From the NCBI RefSeq assembly GCF_964199755.1, contig NC_133898.1, forward strand, positions 130,570,224-130,634,223: a DNA stretch of 64,000 nt. The letters are read 5' to 3'. Below the pieces are notes generated by a model. It saw only the letters and a program-made list of their open reading frames with translations, was not told where the DNA came from and ran no database searches. The translations under genes and the position numbers were made by a program. Origin of the DNA: Larus michahellis. Lineage: Eukaryota; Chordata; Aves; Charadriiformes; Laridae. Shown here in pieces: positions 56,901 through 64,000 of this stretch; the stretch's first letter is position 1, and every line of letters begins with the position of its first letter.

Positions 56901-59900
56901 CTAATTGTAGCTGTGCTGAATTGAGGAGGTGGGAGGTAGACTCTCTCCCACAGGTATTTTGGAGTGTAAATGAGAGAGAAGGTGACCTCCCCACACCCTT
57001 GCTGTGCAAATATCCATACGGACGGACCACACTAGTGTCATCCTGAGGCACAAACTTACTAACAAAATTAGTTTGCAACCCTTGTGTTTTGGAAGAATGA
57101 TGGAAATCGTCAGGGAAATGGGGTGGTGGATTGTTAGTTGTTAGACACACAGCCCGGACGGATGTGTCACATCCACACATCCCATGCTGGAGGAAGGGGT
57201 TCAGCTCCCCACGTGTAGGTATCTCGCCTATTGGAGGATCTAGAGGTGATTGCAGCTTTGGGGTGCACGTGCTCATTAAGAAACAGGCTGTTCAGACAAC
57301 ATGGTCTCTGTTATGTCATTACTATTATTTGCATGACCATCAACACAATTTTGGACAGTGTAGAGTAACAGGCTGTACAAACAGCAAATAAAAAGATGGC
57401 CCAAGTCCCGTGTCCCCTCCCCACCCCAAGTTTACAGTATTGGAATGAAATAAGAGCGGGATTTGAACAGATGGGAGAGCAGATGGAGGCAGTGAGACAA
57501 TACTGGGAGAGCTCGTGTGCCTCTGTGGTGCTGCAGGAACAGTACATATTAATCTCCAAACTCCAGGATCTCTAGTTCGTTCCAGTCCCAAAACATTAGC
57601 CTCCCGAAAACTACCATCTCTCATTTAAAACCACGTTAAGGTCTGGAATGACCCTCTGGCAGCCAACAGGGGAACACCATCACGAACCAACATGGGAGAG
57701 GTGGAAGACTTTCTTCTTGAGCTACGATGGGCTCAAATGATGCTTGAGTTTGATAAAAGTGATATTTTATCCCCATGCAGCAACCCACACTGTATTTTGC
57801 CAATTGGTGAGAGGGCACACGACAAAGAGACACCTTGCTGAGCTGTAGGTGGATCCTCAGAGGTTACACGAGCAAGGGGTCTGTCTGGGACCCTTGGACG
57901 CTCCCTGCAGACTCCCATTTTATGTTATCTCTCTCCTGGCAGGTGGGGGCTGGACAGTCATCCAGAGGCGTCAGGATGGCTCAGTTGACTTCAACCGAAC
58001 TTGGAATGAGTACAAGGAGGGTTTTGGGGACCTCAATGGCGAATTCTGGCTGGGCAATGAGAACATCCACAAGATGACGAGCCAAGGGGACTACTCTCTA
58101 CGCATCGACCTGGAGGACTGGAACAACAAACACAAGCATGCCTTCTACCAGGTCTTCAGGTAGAAAGTGGGATGGCCTTCCCTGGTTCTCATAGACGTAG
58201 CTGGTTCAATGCCAGAAGACCTTCAGGCATGGGAACCCCATTGTGGTCAGGGTGACTCTGTCTAGATGGGTCTTCAGACTGGGCCCAGGTTGTCTATCCT
58301 TTCTTCCCCACCTGGATTTGGCCACCAATTTTTGCTCCAGGTTGAAGCCTGGGTGTGAGCTAGCAAATGTGCAGCGTCATTCGGCCATGGCCAACATCCA
58401 CAGCCCCAGGCTAAGGGAGCTGTAGGACCCAACAGACAGTCCCCAGCTGATTAGGGGTATTTTTTCTCAAAAAATTATTGACCTCTATGTTAAAAACAGG
58501 GTTTTGAACCCTGTGGCCTTGTTGGGTAGGTCCTCCAGCATCTCCCTGGTTTAGAGTCGTCTTTTGATTTTTACCCTCTTTACTCATGGCTTTTACTTGC
58601 TGGGCCTGATGTAACGTCCTTCAGTGTCCAAAGCCCTTCCTGGTGTTTTATTTATCTATACCACACCCTTTCTTAATCAGGGATGACCAGGTCTGTCCAG
58701 ACTGTCACAGATGAACTCCTCCTCTGTCTCTACTGGAAATGCTTGTGGTGACCATGGAGTAAGCCACCATGGGAGGATGTCCAAGGGAGCATGGCACCTT
58801 ATGGACACTTGAATCTCGAGGGCTTTGAGTAGACACCAAAAATGATGAAACTACTGGGGAAAAAAAAAATCCTATTGCCTGAATGTGCCGTGGAACCTCC
58901 TCCACCAGCAGATGTGTGCCCTGAATGGTCACCCCAACTTTTCTCATCAGATGTCACCTGCAATGGCAATGACCTTCACCCTTTGCTAGCCCAGGGGCAG
59001 ATTACTAATTAGCTCAGCCAAGGTGAAGAACGGGATGCTTGTTACGTGGAGAGGAGGCGGTGCTGTGTAATTAGAGGGATTGTCTTGCCAAAGCTGCCGC
59101 AGTCCGACCTTTATTGTGGTTTGAGAGTCACGGTCTGGTCTGCCCAGTTCCACCCTATAACAAGTGCCCTGAGTCATGAGAAAATCATGCACATCCCACA
59201 GAAGGGAAAAATAGAACATCTTCGGCTTCTAGAGATGATGAATCACAGCAGGGAGGCTGGCCAGAGCAGCTCGATGATTGCTAGGTGTCCACACCAGGAA
59301 TGCAGTACCCAGGTTGGAAAGGAGACCCAAGCACTCCCCATTAAACAGTCCCACCTTTGTTGCTTGCAGCATTGAGGATGAGGCAAACTATTACCGCCTG
59401 CACGTGGATGGGTTCAGCGGGACGGTGGAGGATTCCTTTGCCTGGTACCACAACAAGAGGAGCTTCAGCACACCCGACTCGGGGAACATCTGCGCCGAGA
59501 TTTCCCACGGAGGCTGGTGGTACCACCAGTGCTTCTTCTCCAACCTCAACGGGGTGTACTACAAGGTGAGGTGGAGGGATGAGGGTGTAAGGTGCTTTTT
59601 CTCCAACCAGTGCTTTTCTCCCAACCTCAATGGGGTGTACTACAAGGAAAGGTGGAGGGATGAGGGCACAGATGTTAGCACATGAGGTCCAGGGCTGGGA
59701 GGAGGCTGTTGGTCCTCACATCATAGCAGTCCTTCCTGGCTTGACCAGCTTCTGCTCTCCAGGGAGGGAACAAAATGAGTGCTGGGCACCAAGGCAGTCC
59801 AATCTTTCCAGTGCCATGGGCCAGACATGAGTATTGAGACACCTCTGCACGCTGGGGTTTGGGACTACATGGTGGAAACTTGTGGTACGGGTGGCTCATG

Positions 59901-60232
59901 CAGCCTGAGATGGATGGATGCCAGATCCATTGGGAAAATGTTGGGCTTTACATGCTCTTTTCACCCCATCCTCATTAAGCTCTTTGCTCCGGTGTTTCAG
60001 AGCAATTGGTTTTCCAATAATCCCATCTGGATGAGGCTTCCATGCATTTCCCATGCCTGACCATCCTTCTTTCTCTGCACCACAGGGCGGCCGATACTCC
60101 ATTAAAAACCGCAAGGTCCTGGGGCCGGACGGTATCGTGTGGTACTCATGGAAGGACACAGACTACTACTCCCTGAGGAAGGTGGTCATGATGATTCGAC
60201 CACGCACTTTCCGGCCCCACCTCTCCCCGTGA
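47560..60232 (+). CDS. Secreted fibrinogen C-terminal domain protein (angiopoietin-like/fibrinogen-like)
   Basis: Six coding exons (47560-47946, 54271-54493, 56368-56505, 57943-58159, 59370-59565, 60086-60232) chain in phase to 1308 nt: 435 residues plus stop. Residues 1-26 form a signal peptide (core [14 protein letters not shown]). Then comes a cysteine-containing segment ([14 protein letters not shown] and CPDMFRC), a heptad-rich coiled coil over roughly 85-175, and a FReD domain at about 209-430 with [56 protein letters not shown] and MMIRP. N-glycosylation sequons are NHS, NIS and NRT. The loop before the last cysteine pair ([11 protein letters not shown]) is shorter than the DxDND calcium loop of angiopoietins, so calcium binding is doubtful. 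Such proteins act as secreted oligomeric ligands. The exact orthologue is not recognised. The start at 47560 was chosen because it places the hydrophobic core near the N-terminus; in-frame ATGs upstream exist. Confidence 0.9.
47947..52410 (+). other. FReD gene intron 1, left part
   Basis: No CR1 or coding exon recognised apart from the simple tract at 49595-49671. Frames of up to 280 codons on the minus strand (48364-49206) lack any domain. Confidence 0.45.
49595..49671. repeat. Alternating purine-pyrimidine tract in FReD intron 1
   Basis: CACGCACGTGCACG followed by CATACACATACGCATGTATA and similar. Flanked by near-identical 24-bp words (CCAGCTGCTGGTGTTTAGAC at 49571 and its variant at 49713). 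Confidence 0.85.
52411..53290 (-). mobile_element. CR1 LINE fragment, about 0.9 kb, longest in window
   Basis: Minus orientation, young subfamily. The minus-strand ORF remnant of 355 codons includes [20 protein letters not shown] and [20 protein letters not shown], the tail of CR1 ORF2. Confidence 0.88.
54271..54493 (+). CDS. FReD gene exon 2: coiled-coil continuation
   Basis: Acceptor TGCCCGCAG, then [20 protein letters not shown] and [20 protein letters not shown]. It ends one base into a glutamate codon before GTGATG. It lies 6.3 kb from exon 1, the longest intron of the gene. Confidence 0.88.
54559..54655 (-). mobile_element. Short CR1 3' tail with internal duplication
   Basis: TATAGAATAATAGAAAGG, then GAAGATCATCTTAAAGATGATCATTTAAAGATCATCT: the GATCATCT motif is reiterated, forming a small hairpin. 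It lies 65 nt after FReD exon 2. Confidence 0.75.
55708..56083 (+). mobile_element. CR1 LINE 3' fragment
   Basis: Sense copy ending ATTCTGTGATTCTGTGATTT, 285 nt before FReD exon 3. Confidence 0.86.
56368..56505 (+). CDS. FReD gene exon 3: start of fibrinogen domain
   Basis: It encodes [20 protein letters not shown], then [20 protein letters not shown] and MDTE. NC..DC and LCEM are the first FReD landmarks. Split glycine codon before GTACTG. Confidence 0.92.
57943..58159 (+). CDS. FReD gene exon 4: GGWTVIQRR block
   Basis: It begins [20 protein letters not shown] and includes [20 protein letters not shown] and [20 protein letters not shown]. These are the most conserved FReD motifs. Ends AG before GTAGAA. 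Confidence 0.94.
59370..59565 (+). CDS. FReD gene exon 5: HGGWWYHQC block
   Basis: It encodes [20 protein letters not shown] through [20 protein letters not shown], ending in phase before GTGAGG. The exon's last 36 nt and donor are duplicated just downstream (see 59583-59668). Confidence 0.93.
59583..59668 (+). repeat. Tandem duplication of FReD exon 5 tail and donor
   Basis: Sequence 59530-59582 (TGCTTCTTCTCCAACC through the donor and GGTGGAGGGATGAGGG) is repeated at 59598-59665 with about 90% identity. In the copy the donor position reads AAGGAAAG instead of AAGGTGAG, so it cannot serve as a GT donor. Confidence 0.8.
60086..60232 (+). CDS. FReD gene exon 6 with stop
   Basis: It encodes [20 protein letters not shown], ... 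[13 protein letters not shown] and a short tail RTFRPHLSP before TGA at 60230-60232. Confidence 0.94.
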   Translation, partial: GGRYSIKNRKVLGPDGIVWYSWKDTDYYSLRKVVMMIRPRTFRPHLSP

Positions 60233-60434
60233 AGGACCCTGGGATGATCTTCCTTTCACCTCATAATGAACGTTGAGAAGAGAGGGCTGGAAATAGCTTG
60301 CTGTGAGCAAAAACTGATGCTGGAGATCCCAGAGGGGCCGAGCCACCATGCTGCCTGTTTGCTTTTGGGAGAATTGAACCAACAGCAGAGGTGTCAAGAC
60401 CTTCAACAAGTATTTCGGTGGTGAAAGCTCTCCT

Positions 60435-60440
60435 AATAAA
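60435..60440 (+). terminator. Poly(A) signal of the FReD gene
   Basis: AATAAA lies 203 nt after the stop codon in unique sequence, giving a compact 3' UTR. Confidence 0.7.
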
Positions 60441-61536
60441 AATGGAGGTGATTTCTGAGAAGGGCTTTGCTAAGACTAGTGTGTGGCTTGCCGGTTCACT
60501 GGGGAGCATCAGTCCTTGGTAGGTTTGAGCATCCCCAAGGCTTGAGACTTAATGGAGTTGACTGGGTGATGGGAATTGGCCACACGCTGAGGCTGGACCT
60601 TACGTTGAATGAAGACGTTGAGTGCTCTGGCTGTCAACCCAGCGGTATTTTAGAGGGAAGCAAAGAACCAGCAATCCTGTATGAGTTTTCCACGTGGGAT
60701 GTGATGGACCAGTTCTTGTGCCGTATGATGAGCCAATCTCCAATCTCAGGAGAGTTACTCCATTCACATCACTGCGTCTGCAGGTCCACCACCCCAGGGA
60801 TGTGCTAGGGTGGCTCCAAGGTGCTGAGATGGCCCCGAGGAAAGCCAGGGGAGCCAGGATGCACCGCCCAGGGACGCCATCATGGGCAAACGAGGAGGAA
60901 GGTCTGCAGTGGCCCTTGCCTTCTCTGGCAGGGATTGTGTTACGCACGTGGACATTAGCTAGCTGCCATAATAATACTCCAAATGAAAAGATTTCAAAAT
61001 AAAAAACGCAGAGGGTTTTCCATTTTCTATTCCATTTTCACCTTTCTGCCCTTTTTCTGGCAAAGAACTTTGGATGGATTTTCTATCCACCCTAAAAGTG
61101 GTCTGCAGGAATGATCAGACTTGATGATTTTAAGTCTTTTATTTACTGCCTTACTCTGGATAACGAAAGTTTGTTGTTGCTGTCTTTTCATTTTCCATTT
61201 GTAGCTGCAGCGAGAGACCCTCCTTTTTTCCTGGCTTTGCCTCCTCCCAGGATCAAGAGATGGAGGATGGGACTTGGCCTCAGCCCTGATTGCGTTTGGT
61301 GATGAATATTTAATTAGATTACTTTTTTCCTGTTTCATGCGCGCAGATGAGTTCAAAGAGGGTTCAGCGAAGGGGAAAGGCAGATGCATTGGAGACAAAG
61401 CACCGTTCCTCCCAACGACTTGTTTCCTGCTTGGTGCTCTGCTGGCTCCTTGATGGTTTCTGTAGCTTTTACATTGTTCTGAACGTACATTTTGCCTGGA
61501 ACGCTCATTTTTCATGGGCAAATCAAGCAGAGAAGT
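60441..61536. other. Downstream of FReD gene, no element recognised
   Basis: I see no gene or repeat family here. Confidence 0.4.
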
Positions 61537-62659
61537 TGCCTTCCAAGCATCCGACAAACTAATATTCCCAAGATTATAAACCAATGTTGTTTGTCTTTCC
61601 CCCTGCTAGGTTTGCCTTGGTAGTCTGCCTTGAGTGGTGTTCCCAAGACATATCGGATGGTGTTTGGGAGTTGCAACGGGCTGGTCTATGCTGCTGTTGT
61701 ACCACCGCTTGCCATGAACATCTGGGCACCACCAGTGGTGGGAGGAGAGCTTTCTTGCCTCGTGGCACGTGTATCTCGGATACAACACCATTCCTTCAGG
61801 GTCCGACCTTCCCTCTTTGGACTGCAGGCGTTCAAAAGGCCATGGTGCCCCCTGGTTAAGCAATACCCTACTAAGAAACTAATAAATCACTTGAATAAGC
61901 AGCAACCTAATTAACTAATGGTCACGTTATCATTATTAATCTACGATCTGATTTTGCACATTATTAAACACAACGATAAAGCTATCACTCTTAAATCTCA
62001 TGAATCACAGGCTGAATTAGTCTTACCTTCCTTCCCTCCTCATAGCTCTTCACCCCAGGGCGCAAGAGTCTCCCTTTTTACCCTCTTGCACTAAGTCTTT
62101 TGGACATAGCCCTGATGAAGAGTCCAGCAAGTTGTCCAAGGGCATCCTGCGTGGTTGGGTCCCCAGGTCAGCGTCACCACCATCTGTAGGCATCCATCCT
62201 CCGACCACCAAAAGATCCCATCCTCCTGTGTTCCGTAACTCATTCCTCTTTTTTTTTTTCTATTTCTGCCATAGCGCCTCTTTTTCTCAGCCCAGTCTTC
62301 CCCTAGTTACTTTTTTTTTTTTCCTTATTGGCCCCAATTCTGCTGCATCCACACTCAAATTTGTTATATCTGATGTCATTATTGAGGCAATCTTGGCCTT
62401 CTATGGCATTACTGATATGGTTGCCCGTGTACAGGTGGTTTTGCAAGACCCTGCACCCCAAAACTCCCCTTCAGTTAGGGAGTTCATGCTGGACACATGC
62501 TGAGTGCCTGGTATACAATTGTCCTGCCTCAGATGTGACTCCTCCACCTTGCCCCAACAGCTTCTCGTGCACAGATAGTCTGCACGCTGGAGGAACAGAC
62601 AGAATAATGTGGTTTTCATGCTGTTTTGGGGTTCACACAGCGTCCCTTAGTCCCCCACA
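61537..62659 (-). mobile_element. Possible third LTR (uncertain)
   Basis: On the minus strand the sequence from 62659 begins TGTGGGGGACTAAGGGACGC, like an LTR 5' end. The right flank GAAGC is close to GAAGT at 61532-61536, a possible target-site duplication. No second copy in the window supports the borders. Confidence 0.35.
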
Positions 62660-64000
62660 GAAGCCCCAGTGAGTTATGATGCCCGATGCTCACCAGTGCC
62701 AGCTTCCCATGAATGAATGGCTGGTACCTTGCCCAAATTTATGATTTCTGAGAAACCAGCACGAGGGTATGGACTGGAGGAAGGACATCAAACAGCAGAA
62801 CCGTCCCTGCACAGTGTCGGTGATGCACGAGCCAGGAAAAGCACCCAGAGCCCAGCAGCGGGTTGGTGGCAGGAAGATTCACCTTGGAGGCACTTCCAAG
62901 ATGCTGTTCCTGTAGGTGCTTTGATCTGTTACGTGTCGCTTCACAGTGACGGGCACTTGTTTCCCCATGTGCAGGTCAGCAACGGAGCAGCATCTGTCCT
63001 GTCTGCTCTGAAGGACACCCAGGCATCCTCTGACTTTCAGGAGGTGCAACTCATATCACAGGTCTTGCTTGGGCTGGGATTTAAGGATGGGATTGCATCT
63101 GGCTTTTCAAACAGTAGAGCTGGGATCATGTGCAGAAGGTCTGTCCAGATCTCAGCCATGAAATATCTCCTTGGAAGGTTCCTTGAAGGCACCACACCTT
63201 TGTTTTGTGCTTTCCTCTTCTATGTCCTGGCCGTGCTGGGGGGATGGTGCTTCGGAAGAGGATTCCACCAGGCAGGCAAGGATTTGGCCTCCATCCCCTG
63301 CTCTCTGGTGTTTGGTGCGGGATGCCCAGGTGTGAGGCTCGGAGCTCTAACCCCTCACCCAGGTGTGGGTGTCTTCTGCCATTTGAGACTCGTGGGCTAT
63401 CAGAGGCCCATGGCACATGGGGTGGGCAAAGGGTGACATGGGACCCACAGGACACAGGGCCCTTGGGAGCCAGGTGGGAGACTGTGGCAGCATCTCAAAT
63501 GGCTCTGTGTGGTGACGTGAAGGTATTTGGCACCCCGGCAAGGCTAAGAGCAGCCTAAGTCTCATCACTGCAAGCCCCATATCCAGCCAGAGGGTGCCTG
63601 AGTTCCTCCCAGGATGGAGGGAAGAGAAGTGGGGCCAGTGTCCGCAAAACCGGCTCTCATACAGAAAGGGAAGGGTAAGCCTGGACTCCTGGTGCTCGTG
63701 TCCCATAGCTCATAGATAGGGGGACACCTCCCCTGCCTCTCCCCCTGTGTGGGGCTGACAACCCTGTTGGCTTCCCCTGAGGACAGGTGATGGTCCCGGT
63801 CCATGCGTCCGCTGGGTACGGGGCTTTGGGCAGGACACAGCAGCGTGGCTAAGCAAGAAACTCGTTAGAGCCCATCAAACGACCCCGTACGCTGCGCTGG
63901 GGGAGGACAGCGTGTCCGACTCTCCCCAGGACAGGGCTCCCGACTGCGAGCCTGGCTCCTCCTTCCTCCCTTCACACTCAGACTGACCCCGGCCTCGTTA
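62660..64000. other. Right edge, no gene recognised
   Basis: A 239-codon frame at 62717-63436 has no domain, no splice evidence and no family resemblance. By human synteny DNMT3A would be expected beyond this edge, but none of it is visible. Confidence 0.4.

Overview
This is vertebrate, almost certainly avian, nuclear DNA. It has multi-exon genes with GT-AG introns, about twenty CR1 LINE fragments (truncated at the 5' end, with the octamer-type 3' tail), and LTRs whose ends match common bird ERVL and ERVK families. The exact species cannot be told from the sequence.

Three protein genes can be supported. (1) EFR3B, plus strand, occupies 2683-24347. The last 19 coding exons (696 codons plus stop) are present with unbroken splice phase, while roughly the first 120 residues lie left of the window. 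A long 3' UTR probably runs to a poly(A) signal at 27025. (2) POMC, minus strand, lies convergent to EFR3B. It has a TATA box and non-coding exon 1 near 33.3-33.4 kb, exon 2 at 31349-31477 and exon 3 at 29644-30264. They encode a 249-residue prohormone with intact gamma-MSH, ACTH/alpha-MSH, beta-MSH and beta-endorphin. (3) A secreted protein with a fibrinogen C-terminal (FReD) domain, plus strand, has six coding exons over 47560-60232. They sum to exactly 435 codons plus stop. It resembles angiopoietin-like/fibrinogen-like proteins, but I cannot assign a symbol.

Layout: 1-24347, EFR3B introns and exons, heavily loaded with CR1 copies in both orientations, plus a solo ERVK-like LTR (10638-11273) and a large ERVL-type LTR with an internal 39-bp minisatellite (about 20874-22566). 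24348-27050, EFR3B 3' UTR. 27050-29330, convergent intergenic gap with one CR1. 29330-33404, POMC. 33405-47559, a gene-poor stretch upstream of POMC with a second copy of the ERVK-like LTR (38834-39458), a satellite-like ATCACC-rich tandem array (40550-40990), simple repeats and some candidate regulatory islands. 47560-60440, the FReD gene. 60441-64000, no recognisable gene; possibly one more LTR.

EFR3B (a plasma-membrane anchor for the PI4KA complex) and POMC (a neuroendocrine prohormone) are neighbours in human as well, so that part of the order is ancestral synteny. The FReD gene is not part of the human EFR3B-POMC-DNMT3A order as I know it. The most striking single observation is that the 3' end of a CR1 element abuts the POMC exon 3 splice acceptor, so the acceptor's upstream sequence appears to be CR1-derived.
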